Positions 52,754 through 63,395 are shown, numbered from the stretch's first letter. The stretch: DNA of 64,000 bases from Amoebophrya sp. A120 (GCA_905178155.1 CAJINV010000013.1:52344-116343), one strand, 5' to 3'. Numbers and translations are program-made. The notes: generated from the sequence alone by a model not told the origin.

Positions 52754-53248
52754 TCAGAGGCGCGTCATCGCGACTGGCAGTGCAAAGCGCCAATGCTTGT
52801 CCATCAAATTCACATGCCCCCACTTCTCGCGCTGAAGCTTCAGAACCTCCGGGTGGCACTGCATTTCCTTTGATGCAAAGGCGATGGCGTAGGGATACCG
52901 GGCAACGGCGAGGAGAACGTACTCTTTGACACCGCGCTGCTCTGCTCTCTCCAACGACCACAACCCAGTTGGAAAGGGACTTTTTTTGAGCGCCCAACAA
53001 ATAATTTCGTGATCCATCATAAGTTCCGCAGGGAAATTCTCTAACTCGCCAAAGAAGGTGCCACAGTTTTGAAGTGCAACAAAGACAAGAGCGCGCTCCC
53101 AATTGCACAACTCGAGAGCCTTGTGCAGATGACCGGCACAGCTCAACCCATTGCGAATTGCAAGTCGTGCAAGATCTCTCTGGCTGTCGATGGGCGCTAC
53201 TTCCTCGAAGTGGTTGAAGTTGATGTGGTTGTACGCATTTCCGTCACG
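52754..53248 (-). CDS. A3 small DUF4116-like ORF
   Basis: Open for 164 codons. It is nearly identical to 30532-31026 over its last 130 codons, with the changes concentrated in the first third (VVVRIS-strand side) and in GHLHKALE for TSLYEALE. No ATG is at the head. The same DUF4116-like units are present (WERALVFVALQ, EYVLLAVARYPYAIAFAS). It lies about 210 bp downstream of the large A3 gene and may be its final exon. Confidence 0.55.
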   Translation of the reverse strand, partial: RDGNAYNHINFNHFEEVAPIDSQRDLARLAIRNGLSCAGHLHKALELCNWERALVFVALQNCGTFFGELENFPAELMMDHEIICWALKKSPFPTGLWSLERAEQRGVKEYVLLAVARYPYAIAFASKEMQCHPEVLKLQREKWGHVNLMDKHWRFALPVAMTRL

Positions 53249-53461
53249 TCATAGCATGCAAAAGTATCGGATTCTCATAATTTCGAAAGGCTGTGGACCT
53301 TTGCAGCATGATGGTATGTACGCAGAGACATGATAATTTGACTTTCCTCTCCTTCTCGTTGAGTTTATTGTAGTATTACAAAAAGAACAAGTACATAGAT
53401 GCACTTAGTTTTGAGAGATCTACTCTAGCCAGCGTCTGCAATAGTTCTATTTTTCCATCAT

Positions 53462-56266
53462 TCATGCATCCTGTCCAGACAATGCGCGACATTGCGACGT
53501 ACAAAAACAAGTGAGCACCGATATTTTTTGAATTCCGCGGGATACTTTTGACACAGCCAGAAAAGCGATTTCAGGAGTACCTCGGAGATATCGGCATGCG
53601 TGGCGAAGGGAATGTACATTTCTGCAAATCGCAGCGCGCACAATACCTTCATCGCGGCGTAGCCGCTTGTGCAGGTATTCGAGTGTCCAGGGGCAGAAAA
53701 TATTTTCCATTTCATGAGAAACGGCCACGAAACCTACCTCGCGATCAGATTTGATGCGGCTTCCGAAGTGTTTGATCGCTTCCCCGTTTGCGCGAACCGC
53801 TTGAAGCGCTATTTCTCGATCCCGCCTGAAGCCTCTGGGCATCCACCGAAGCGCAGTCGGATACCGCTGAGCAAATTGCGTCGACAACTCTACGTCTTCT
53901 CCGTAGAAAGCTGCCTTTGTTTTCTCGTCCGCGTGGGAGAGGATGATTGTAGCTTCTAGGGAGGACATTAATATATTCTCATCGAAAAGCACTGCTCGCA
54001 GGAAGGATGCGTCGGCTCGTAGATGTTCGCCGGCAAACCGCATTGGACACGCATCCGTAAGCTCTCTGCGCTCGTCATATCTGTCAATCAAATCGCTGCC
54101 TCCAGCGTCAGCAGGTTCTTCCACCACAATATCCCCCTTGCAAAATTTTCGAACGGCGTGAGAAGCAAAGCGACCGTTACTTCGGATTCTGGAGCTCGCA
54201 AATTCGAAGCACGCGGGACTCGCTTCAAGACAAAGAGTCACAAATTCTTCGTCGTCTCGTAGCTCTCGACTAGCACTGGACAAGATTTCTAGTCCGAGCT
54301 CTGGAGGCGGCTGAGCACCGTGAGTGCGGGCGAGGTCCCCATCCGGAAGATTCGCGTGCATTTCGTTTCCGTTTTGCAAATCAAGAACCTGTGCAGGCTC
54401 GTCCTGACTTGCAGAATGGTCTTCGTGATGAGGTGGGTCCGCCTCGCGATGTGAGGGATGGTGTTCACGACACCAGGAGTCACAATGATGCTCAACAAGC
54501 CCACTAAAATCCACATGCTTTAGATGCCGTCCGTCCCACTCGTGAAACCAGTGCCACGGCCCGCGGTTACACGTGACAGCGCTGTAGTGCAGATTCTCGC
54601 AGAAAAATTTCTGCCCGTAGACGTCATCAAGGGCGGCTCGCTTCTCCTCATTCTTTGTGTAGACGTCGAGGGCTGTGCAGAGAAGCTCGCGATTGGTTCG
54701 GCGCAGCTCCTGCGCCAAGTACCGGACTGCGTATGGATTATTACGAACGGCAAGAAGTGCGATCTCGTAATTCGCCCGAGCCTCGCTGCAGGCGAACTTG
54801 ATTGCTAGCCCGTTGGTCTGCACCGCTAGCCTCACCAACCATTCGCTAGCTCGTAATCGGTGTGACGCGTACTTCAGAGCAGGAAGGCCGTCTATTTTAG
54901 CCACGCAGGCCATGGTGTCGCTGTCGTCCCAAAGGCCCTCGGAGGCATACTGAATCGCCCAAGGCTTGTGCCGAACGCAAGTTCGGACCAATTCAGGACT
55001 TGCTTTTGAGTCGGCTGCGAAGTACTTTAAGGCCCACCCGCACTGGCGCGCCGCGTCGGAAACAGTCTGAGCATCGGCCATTTCCCGAACCCGTTCTGAG
55101 GCATATTGCAACGCTCGCCAGTCGCAGCAAACCGCAGTGCGCACAACCTCCACGTCATCGCGAAGTGCAGAGCACAAATGCTTCAACGCAAGTCCATTGG
55201 CCTTGCATGCAACAAGTGCACGCTGTTTGCTTGAGGCAAAGAGGCGCGCAAAATCCCACGGCAGGGACAGCGGATTCAGTGACGGGGCAAGAAACATCGG
55301 CATGGCAGTTGTTAGAAATTTCGCCAAAAATGATTCGTTCTTGCGGTACTCGGGATACTTTCGCTCTACAACCGCAAGGAGGTAGTTGTGTCGTTCATCT
55401 CTTGTTGGGTCGCTGACATTGGCCTCCTCAGAATCCGCTTGCAATTGTTCGCGCTCCTGTTCGTGCTTCGCCCCTTGGTCGCGATCCTCGACCAAAAAAG
55501 CTGCCTGCTCAGGCACGGAGCCAGCATCTTCACAGCGGATGCTATCGCGAAAAGAAAATTGGATTTTCTGCTCTACATGCTCAGACACCCACTCTAGGGT
55601 CTCTGAAGGGTGTCTGTCAAAAATGACAGACAACATTGCGACCTCTTCTGGAATTGGTAGTAGTGGATCATAGAAAAAGTCAACCTTTGATAAGTCTTCT
55701 GCAGCGTCCTCAGCCAGCTGCTCGTGATCGTCGTCGGCTTCCTCGACAACATCATGAGAAGACGACGCGCCGGTCTCGCTATTTTTCTGGCCCTTTGCGT
55801 AATGCCAAAAGTAGCTGTGGTCCTCGGCGGCGTAGCCGGTCGCTGCTTCGACTTTCTCCATTATGTTTCGCAGCAAAAGCCTCGAGTCAGAAGCTAGTGA
55901 GGTGGGCTCGACGATCTCTTTCGCTGGGATGCTTTCGGGTGCATTCCGTTCCTTGATAGAATTTTTCTGTTTCAAAAGACTCGAAGGCAAACCTCCATGC
56001 TTTGCAACCCCGGACGTGCTGACTGCGCTATCCAGGCCGTGCGGATAATTTACTGGTTGGGATGGGCGTTTGATTCGGCAGACTGGATCGCCAGCAAGGT
56101 TAAAAACTGTGACGCAGCGATCGATATCGCCATCTTGCCTGGGATGTAGAACCTCAACTGATTCCTGATGTCCCACACCGGGCGGTGCGTTGTGCAGCTC
56201 GTTTTCCACAGCAGATGCGTCCCGGCCGCGGGGGTCTACACATGCTGAAAACGGTGCAGCGTTCAT
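53462..56266 (-). CDS. A3 DUF4116 repeat protein, 934 aa
   Basis: I place the start at ATG 56266 (MNAAPFSACVD), which aligns with MTAAPFSACVD of A1; the open frame runs five codons further up but without ATG. The layout is as in A1: NLAGDPVCRI, a PEEVAMLSVIFDRHPSETL block, a first repeat array, linker with VEHHCDSWCREHH, and a second array. The repeat arrays are almost unchanged from A1, whereas the first 300 residues show many replacements and small indels (for example in the 155-200 and 235-260 regions). This is a recent duplicate or a gene-converted pair. Confidence 0.85.
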   Translation of the reverse strand: MNAAPFSACVDPRGRDASAVENELHNAPPGVGHQESVEVLHPRQDGDIDRCVTVFNLAGDPVCRIKRPSQPVNYPHGLDSAVSTSGVAKHGGLPSSLLKQKNSIKERNAPESIPAKEIVEPTSLASDSRLLLRNIMEKVEAATGYAAEDHSYFWHYAKGQKNSETGASSSHDVVEEADDDHEQLAEDAAEDLSKVDFFYDPLLPIPEEVAMLSVIFDRHPSETLEWVSEHVEQKIQFSFRDSIRCEDAGSVPEQAAFLVEDRDQGAKHEQEREQLQADSEEANVSDPTRDERHNYLLAVVERKYPEYRKNESFLAKFLTTAMPMFLAPSLNPLSLPWDFARLFASSKQRALVACKANGLALKHLCSALRDDVEVVRTAVCCDWRALQYASERVREMADAQTVSDAARQCGWALKYFAADSKASPELVRTCVRHKPWAIQYASEGLWDDSDTMACVAKIDGLPALKYASHRLRASEWLVRLAVQTNGLAIKFACSEARANYEIALLAVRNNPYAVRYLAQELRRTNRELLCTALDVYTKNEEKRAALDDVYGQKFFCENLHYSAVTCNRGPWHWFHEWDGRHLKHVDFSGLVEHHCDSWCREHHPSHREADPPHHEDHSASQDEPAQVLDLQNGNEMHANLPDGDLARTHGAQPPPELGLEILSSASRELRDDEEFVTLCLEASPACFEFASSRIRSNGRFASHAVRKFCKGDIVVEEPADAGGSDLIDRYDERRELTDACPMRFAGEHLRADASFLRAVLFDENILMSSLEATIILSHADEKTKAAFYGEDVELSTQFAQRYPTALRWMPRGFRRDREIALQAVRANGEAIKHFGSRIKSDREVGFVAVSHEMENIFCPWTLEYLHKRLRRDEGIVRAAICRNVHSLRHACRYLRGTPEIAFLAVSKVSRGIQKISVLTCFCTSQCRALSGQDA

Positions 56267-56281
56267 TTTGCAAAAACACAA

Positions 56282-58310
56282 TTATACTCAATAATCCCTG
56301 TAGTTGAATTTTTCTATAATATTACAGACGATAGTGCGCGGGTACTTACAAATCAATGGGCGCTAGCCAGTGTGATTAAATAATATGTCCAACAACGTAA
56401 CTGGTAAGATCAAGGCGCTCTTGTGGTTCTACGGTGTAAGGTCTTTTGCTTTTCTCAAGCGTGACTGGTAAAATTAAACACAGGAGAGTCACTGGCGTGA
56501 CAACGATGGTGATTTTTATGATGATGATCAAGATGACAATGATGATGATTAGGGTTGCCAACGTGCGTTGAGGGCTTCTGCGTGTAGAAGACCGGCGCGG
56601 CCGGTTTAGGTTGAAGGCGGCGGCTAGGCAACTTATTGCCAGCAGCTTATTGCTATAGGTGTGCGGATATTTCCGTCATTTGCGCACGCACTGTATCGGG
56701 GTGAGAGAAGGCTGCGTTTCCGAACTTGAGTGTGGGCGTTCAGTTTCCCATTACAGCTGGCAGCGCTCTGGGCTGACAATGGTACGCACACATCGTATGC
56801 GCCAGGTGCCTATTAGTGCGCGTCCCGGAGCCGAGATGGCTGCAACAATACCAACAAAAACTGCTCTGTTCTTTCGGCTTTGTAGACAAGTAGCATTGCA
56901 CCAGCCGGCGCAACGTGTGCAAAACAAAACTAACTCCTGCGCGGAAAGGCTCCGAAGCTAAAGAAAGTCACCTATATCACGCTAGGTGAAATCTGGAATC
57001 AGATTCACTTTTGGAATCAAGTCGATCCAATCACGATTGTTGTGAAATCGCGTTAAGCAAAGCAAGAAGTTGAAGTGTCTATCTAGATTGATGAAGCGGC
57101 AGCCGAGGTGCGGCCCATCGTTCGTAATGGTGTCCAGGGTGATCACGGCCGGCTGACGCAGACAAGGAGAACCACACGGGAGTAACAACACAAGGGCGGA
57201 CAACGCGGGGCGTCGGCGCAACCAGGGCAAGAGAGCGAGAGCAAAGGCGAGAGGTCTACAGTTTCGGCTGCCCTGCTCTGCCCTAAACCGTACAATCTAC
57301 AGTATTCGCGCTCTGCGCGAGATTTTCCGTCAAGGTAAGGACTCTAATTGAGGAACTTCAGCTTGAAGAACCTCCCGACTTCAGATCCATTCCTTCTTAA
57401 GACTTCAGATTTCAGATCAATTCACTGTTGCAAAAGTACTATTAGCGAAATTGTATCCGAGAATTAGCGGTGCCCCGGCCCCGGCGATCAGTTTTTGACT
57501 GACGCCACAACATCAAGGCGAAGACTCTAGTACGCGTTGTGCATCGCGGGATCATCGTTGACGCTCGAAGCAAATCTGTCTTGCCTCAAGGCATTAAACA
57601 ACACCCGTCAAAAAAGAACAAGAATCCGCCGCGGCACCAGAATAATAGGCGACTGGCAGGGATGTTGGAAGTATGTACGAATTTTCTGACAAGTGATCTT
57701 ATTCATTCATTTTGATATGGCCGTCCTGCTTCATCTACTACAAGTGTATTTTCCACCCATATTCAAATCAACTAGCACTAGACGTGAAGATGTTGCTGCT
57801 CTTTCTTGCGATCACACTGAAACTGTGCGTCTCCTTCTGCAGGTCATAGCTGTCGCGCATTCACTCACGAAAGAAAACAGGGAATTCAAACATTTATTTT
57901 TCGAGTACATTTTCCATGTATGCTTCTTTTGCAGTTCAACATGACTTTTGAGGACTTTCGACCATTGATTTCCAGGTGGTTGCCCTTCTAGTCTTACTTA
58001 ATATTTCTTATCGTACATAAGTCGAGCCTGCCTCCTCGGCGTCGAGCATCTATATTCTCCTAGAAGTAGAATATAATATACTCATATAAATAAATTGTCC
58101 AGTGTCCACAGGATGCGGTTATAACTTATTCTATGAATGGGGTGCAATTGTTTTTCTATTCTTTTAGTTCAGAAGGTTACCAATTTTTCAATAAATGAAT
58201 GGAGTGTGTGCTGTCACGCCCACCCAGCACGAAAAAATGTTGACAGACTCTCTTTGCATTTCAAGCGAGCGCACTTTTTTAGAAAATTCTTACACGTCCT
58301 TAGTTTCTAT
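56282..58310. other. Long spacer, A3 upstream and AT-rich DNA
   Basis: About 2 kb. 56380-56445 is the conserved DUF4116 upstream block. 56495-56550 is a GATGAT-type simple repeat. The rest, to 58.3 kb, has only small unsupported frames on both strands. Confidence 0.5.
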
Positions 58311-59445
58311 CTAGAGCGGGCGCGCCTGCGCTCCGCGCCCGCCGGCCCGGCGACTTGGGGGTGCAAGGGGGGGCGAGGGGGATAAAAGCGTCCGGAGGCA
58401 GAAACCCAGCGTCTTTTTATGCCCATAGTATTCACGGTGAATAATATGGGCATAAAAAGACGTGTGTTTTTCTCTGTTTTCGATAAAAAGACGTGTTACT
58501 TTCGATAAAAAGACACATCACCCTGGCGCCACAGGCGGAAAACAGAGAAAACACACATGCCGGAGGCCTGTGGGGTGGGCGAAAAGCCCGCGGCTATACT
58601 AGACAAGGCCACAAGGGGCGCGGATCCTGTCCGAGCCCTGACAAACATGGCCGGCGGCAAGCGTTTGCAGAACCTTGTCGAAGGCCCGGGAGGCCAGCCG
58701 CAGGAAACAGAACGAGAAAATCGCGCCACAGGTCACAACGCTCGAGGCACGGCAGGCACCTGGGAAGGAAACACAGGGAGGAGGCCGACGGAAAGGCAGG
58801 CGGCCGAGGCGCTCAGGGTGGTTCGTTCTAGAAGTACAAGCCAGAAGTCCCAAAACCAAACAAGGCAAACGCAAATCAGGAGGCCGCGACGCTTGCCGAC
58901 GAGGCCAAAAAAGCGCGCGAAAGCGCCAAGACAGGGCCTGGAGCGAGTGGTACATCGAGCGCCCCGGGAATACCCAAGAGGGGGAGCAAAAGCAGGCTGC
59001 CTCGAGGGGGCGAGGAGGGACGGGCGGCAGAGGCACAGGCCGCAGAAAAAGAAGAGATCTGGTGCCTGCGCCTTAGAAATTGAGGTCGGGCGTCAAGGGG
59101 GTCCAAATTGCAGCCCGTCTCCAGCCCGGGGCGGCCAATCGTGAACCGCCAGGCAGCTGGGCAAAGGTCGGGACAATATGCCACGGCCGACAGGTCCAAA
59201 GACTACCCGGCGGCCCGGTAGTTCTCTGCCGTCTGCGGCCACACCGACCTCTCGCGCCATATCTGCACTAGTGTTCTTTCTAGTGCAGGGCACCACGGGA
59301 GCGTCACTAGTAGCGGGAAGCCCGTTTTGATGGTGGTCATAAAACCACTAGCAGGATTTCTACTAGTGGGCCTGTTTCGACTAGCAGCTTTCCACTAGTA
59401 GGATTGCTACAACAAGTAGCCGGCACCCTCGCGCCCGGCAGAGTT
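58311..59445. other. GC-rich island with nested inverted repeats
   Basis: Composition jumps abruptly from AT-rich to strongly GC-rich and back. Overlapping open frames in several registers on both strands are rich in Arg, Gly and Pro and look like by-products of composition. The left end holds nested inverted repeats (58410-58556); the right end holds several ACTAGT-containing repeats and a short hairpin (about 59262-59287). It resembles an inserted non-coding element, but I could not find convincing terminal repeats or a target duplication. Confidence 0.5.
58410..58462. repeat. 53-bp near-perfect hairpin
   Basis: Outer arms CGTCTTTTTATGCCCATA and its reverse complement, 18 bp each, enclose a second inverted pair TATTCA/TGAATA. 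Nearby, ATAAAAAGAC is repeated directly three times (58451, 58483, 58507), and a further inverted pair, GTGTGTTTTTCTCTGTTTTC with its near complement, lies at 58463 and 58537. Confidence 0.9.
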
Positions 59446-59527
59446 CTTTCACTTAGTATATGTTGCAACGTAAAATCAAAATTGTAGTCTATAGATAATT
59501 GTTTTCAGTTTTCTGGACAATTCTGCC

Positions 59528-59725
59528 ATGTCGTTTCTAGTTGTCCAGGAAGTTGTCAGAGAAGATTCTCCACAAGTTCCACCGCTTGCTGATTGGTCAG
59601 TAGTTCTGTATCAGACCACACCTCGTGGGCGCATTTATTATGACTCCTGTTTGAGTTACGAAAAATCTTTCTTTTTTGGCGGTTTCAGGAGGCCAAAACT
59701 TTCCAAAATGGACAAGGGTCTTTGA
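59528..59725 (+). CDS. Possible small plus-strand ORF, 65 aa
   Basis: Starts at ATG 59528. The central part reads LADWSVVLYQTTPRGRIYYD with a later FRRP, loosely like a WW domain (first Trp, GRxYY, final Pro), but the second Trp position is Phe. It is the only plus-strand frame in the window with any domain-like look. It may be chance. Confidence 0.2.
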   Translation: MSFLVVQEVVREDSPQVPPLADWSVVLYQTTPRGRIYYDSCLSYEKSFFFGGFRRPKLSKMDKGL

Positions 59726-59972
59726 TACTACTTCGTCAACACAATGGATTGTCAAGAGTTGATCCACGCTGGCGAAGACGCAGCTTCCGCTGCGAAGAAA
59801 AAAGCAAAAAAAAATTGCAAAATTGATATTCATAACTCCTACGCATTACATCACTATTCAAGCGGGCCACAAGCCGTGCTACCTGCTCTAAATTTTTCCA
59901 CATTCTGCACCCTTGGAGCGGCAGTTGTTCAACAAGCCACGTCCGACATGTTGGCCCACTCCTTCGATGTCT

Positions 59973-61202
59973 TCACTTATTTTGCCGATCCTTTTCTCGA
60001 TCTATCTGAATTGCCTGCCAGAATTTGCCGCAAGGACATGTAATATTTTGCGCTTGAGGTGTTTTCGATATTAAGTAGTGAATTGCACCTTTGGCTCTAG
60101 TCAGGTAATTCTCGGGCGTGGACGAAAGCAGGAGTGCGGCATCTTTGGCAATCGTGCTATTTGGAGAAAATCCGACAACGTCGTTACTACCGGGATTGCG
60201 GCCGTCAGGGCCGTAATTTGGCTGGAAACGAGCGCTGCTTCCGAGATATGCCTGTTTCGCGGCGTGATAGAAGTGAATTCGTGCCTGCTGCAAGATCTCT
60301 CTGTGAAATTGTGCCTTGTCGTTGTTACTGTGGTAGAGGTCTGTGTGGAACTGCCATTGGTTTGCCGTTAGTTTGGCGCCGCTGTGAAGTGGGCTGTAGA
60401 CGATGATATTGTTTCCATGATTGGGATCGGCGGGTCGCCCAGTTTGGTTGTGTAACATTTTATCAGCTTGGTAGTGGCAGTGCATCTTCTCCAAACGGTG
60501 CTTCGATGTTTTTCCGATTTGTTGGGCCCAACTAAAAGTACCCGTAAAATGCAGACCAAATTCGCTCGTCCCAGTGCTTTTCATGGCGCTTTGATTGGCC
60601 GTCAGATGAATCTCCGTAAACTCTACATCCTTGGCATGTGCCTTAAATTTCTCGTTTTTTTCTATGGCCTTCTTGACAATCGTATTCCACACGCTAGAGT
60701 TCTTTTTCAAACACATGTAGTCGCCGTCTCGTGTCCATGCTCCTCCCATGTAGTGCTGGTAGCGGCGTATATCCGAGGCAACAGCTGCGATTCGGCCCGG
60801 CGATTTCGCAATAGCAGCCACAGTCTTGCCTCGAAGTTCTCCACCACGACCTTGATCCCCGTAGACGGCAGCAGCGATAGCATTGAAAGCGCAATTATTT
60901 ACGCCACCCGCCTGACCAGGGGGAGAATAGTTTGGGTTCCGGACCTCGCGCGTTAGCGACCAGTGTCCCGATCCATCGGCATTCACGCTGTGCGATAGGT
61001 CTACCGGCTCCCCGGGAAGCCCCTTTCCCAGTGTGGTGACGTAGTCTCCGTTCTTGTCGCGCACGACGATTGGTCGCCCGACGACGTGCGCAGCCTCGCC
61101 AAGGTGATGAAGTATCCTGAGGAAAAATGTCCCCACCCAAGAGTTGTCACGCAAATGTGCAATGACGCGAACATTTATAATGCGCAGCTCCAAGAGACCC
61201 AT
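59973..61202 (-). CDS. Putative cysteine-protease-like protein, about 409 aa
   Basis: Open frame with ATG at 61202. A splice acceptor (TTTTTCCTCAG at about 61090-61100) suggests that the real exon may begin there and the first 35 codons be intronic. Near residue 100 is GGVNNCAFNAIAAAVYGDQG, the N-C-x-F/N-A pattern around the nucleophile of several papain-fold peptidases (OTU-like and bacterial effector types). Possible His partners lie further on (HFTGTF near 218, HGNNIIVYSP near 265). Between 130 and 330 it has many His, Tyr and Asn residues. Activity and family are unproven. Confidence 0.5.
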   Translation of the reverse strand: MGLLELRIINVRVIAHLRDNSWVGTFFLRILHHLGEAAHVVGRPIVVRDKNGDYVTTLGKGLPGEPVDLSHSVNADGSGHWSLTREVRNPNYSPPGQAGGVNNCAFNAIAAAVYGDQGRGGELRGKTVAAIAKSPGRIAAVASDIRRYQHYMGGAWTRDGDYMCLKKNSSVWNTIVKKAIEKNEKFKAHAKDVEFTEIHLTANQSAMKSTGTSEFGLHFTGTFSWAQQIGKTSKHRLEKMHCHYQADKMLHNQTGRPADPNHGNNIIVYSPLHSGAKLTANQWQFHTDLYHSNNDKAQFHREILQQARIHFYHAAKQAYLGSSARFQPNYGPDGRNPGSNDVVGFSPNSTIAKDAALLLSSTPENYLTRAKGAIHYLISKTPQAQNITCPCGKFWQAIQIDREKDRQNK

Positions 61203-61341
61203 TTCCGACCGTGTTTTGGAAAAATTTGTGACGCTGTAAACAGGATGTTTCCCTTGCTAAACAGCACTACAATGCAGGGGCACACTTGTCATGCACAACT
61301 TCGAAAACTTGGAGATTTGTGTAGCAGATTTGCCATCTTGA

Positions 61342-62665
61342 CTATGGGGTGGGGACGTTTTTACATATGATATGAAGACCCGCTTCGCCATCATTCGTAA
61401 GCCCGGCGGCAACGTCTCCAGCCACTTGCATATCCGCTTTTTTCATTGCGCGCTTAGCCTCGCGTCGCTCTTGTTTGGATAAGCCGGCCAATGCAGCTGC
61501 CTGGGTCTCGGCCGCGTGTGCTTGCGCATGCTGTTGCGCGGCGTAGTCGCTGGAAGCGGAATTAGCAGTGATGCGGTTGACGGAATGCACCTGATCGAGA
61601 GACTGCATCGTTTTTGCATCAAAATCTTTAAAGCGCTTCGCGCACCACGCGCTTGCAGCAGTCGACGACACTGCAAGCGTTGCTCCCTCGACGATATTTG
61701 TTACCCCCTGAGCTGCTTTCTCCGAAAGCTCCTCTTCGGCGTCGCCGTGGCCCATGCGTTTTATCGAGGCTCTCGCTTGCGGTCCGTCGTCGGCGTCAAA
61801 ATTGGCGACCCAAGGACCAGGAGGAGAAAGTGGTGGCGGCACAGACTGGATTTCAACGGCTCCGCCTGTGGTCGTACTGTTTTGGTTTTGGTTGCTTAAT
61901 ACAGTTGATGCTGTGGTCAAACAAGCGCCGTGGCCGGCCCTCCCCTCCTTTTTCTCTTCATGATAATGAGCAAGACTCACATAGGTCTTTATCTGGTTTG
62001 GCTCCAATTTCTTAAGCCACTGCGCCGACATCCTTGCGTTTGGAGCTCCTATCTCAGCCTGAATCCTTCTTTGCGTTTCGCGGGTTATCTTATTTGCTAG
62101 CATGATCGGGTCTGAGTCCCCATCACCTTGCGGATTTGCTGCCTCGACGCTGGTCCTCACACTGTATATTGTATTTTCAATTTTTTAAGTAAAACTTTTC
62201 TTTTTTGTGTCAAAAGGATGAATGAAATGGTTCAGAATGAAAAAGGTCGGAAGGTTCGGCTGCGATTTATCTCACAATGAAGAAGTCGGTCAGAAACACA
62301 GACAGGCACCGCCGCTGCATTATCGGAAATGCGGAAGCGGAGGCCCTCTGCGAGATTGTACCACAATAAGCGCTGCGAGACATACAAGGCCAAGCGCGCC
62401 ATCCCCGAACTGAAACAAATCCGATTTCGTATCTTTACTCCTGTCTGGGTGCAATAAGTGTCTGCTTTATTTCGCAACTCATCCAGGAAAAATTCCTTGG
62501 AATAGAGACACGTACGCGGAGTGTTGCGCAGACGCCCCAGCAGCTGAGTCGCCAGGCGCCCCGCGCAGGGCTCGCACGCTCAGCTGATATCGCTTGATGT
62601 TGGGCTACCACCCCGTTGCCGGGATGTGTACACCCCTTAGCACTTGCTTGCGCATTTGATGTCAT
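61342..62665 (-). CDS. Hypothetical Ala/Gln-rich protein, two exons, 348 aa
   Basis: Exon 1 is 62665-62439 (first ATG in frame; donor GTAAAG) and exon 2 is 62161-61342 (acceptor ATATACAG). Both are phase 2, the intron is 277 bp, and the total of 1047 nt stays in frame. Exon 1 encodes a Ser/Ala/Cys-rich stretch. Exon 2 has a short helix with QWLKKLEPNQIKTY, a Pro-rich segment, and an Ala/Gln/His-rich helix (YAAQQHAQAHAAETQAAALAG) with a basic end (KQERREAKRAMKK). No known domain. It lies just upstream of the protease-like ORF on the same strand and could be spliced to it, but I could not match the phases. Confidence 0.5.
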
Positions 62666-63395
62666 CAAGTGATGCTGCTCATTGTATGCTAAATCTTTTT
62701 CTATAGGTGAAAGCGTCGTCAAATGAATTATTTTGGTTGTTATACAGGAATCTCAACGAGTGAATCTCAATACTATGCACGGCCTTATGCTAAAACACGA
62801 AGGAAATCTTGCGAAGTCTCTCATGTTAAAAGCGCGAATCCGTGTGGGGGCCCGACATTTCACCTATCAACTACCACGTTGTAGCCGATATGTCCCGAAG
62901 GACCGGGCTCCGAAGAGCGCTGGGGTAATTTGTCAGGGGCTGATCCGTCGCTTGGAATCAATGGGGGCGATCATCTCCTAGAGTGAATCAATGGGGGCGA
63001 TCTCATCCTAGTTCGAAAAAGAGGAAAGGGTCATGACCAACTTTTGGATAAACCTGTGACCGAGCTAGGGAAACATACAAAAACGCGCCCAAGGTGCCGA
63101 GTGAATCTCAACGGTTGCGCCTCAACGCTTTGAGACGCCTCAACGGATTCGCGATGAGCTCAACGACTGGTCTCAACGCTTTGCGCACAGAAGAACTGCG
63201 TGGCGTGAAGGTGCGCACCGAGCCCCCGCAGCAAACCTTTCAGAGGTCCTGGCAACACGAGTGCCGGCGAGCGGGTTCATAGATAGTTAGAAAAACGCGC
63301 GAAGGCCCCACGCATAGCGAGACACAGAGCACACAAGCCAAGGGGCCGCGCACAACGGGCCAGGCAACAAGAACGCAGGAAAGCGACAAGAGAAT

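Noticed and set aside
58493-59144. Overlapping Arg/Gly-rich frames as genes
   Set aside because: Several overlapping frames on both strands with extreme composition and no domains; typical of GC-rich non-coding DNA.
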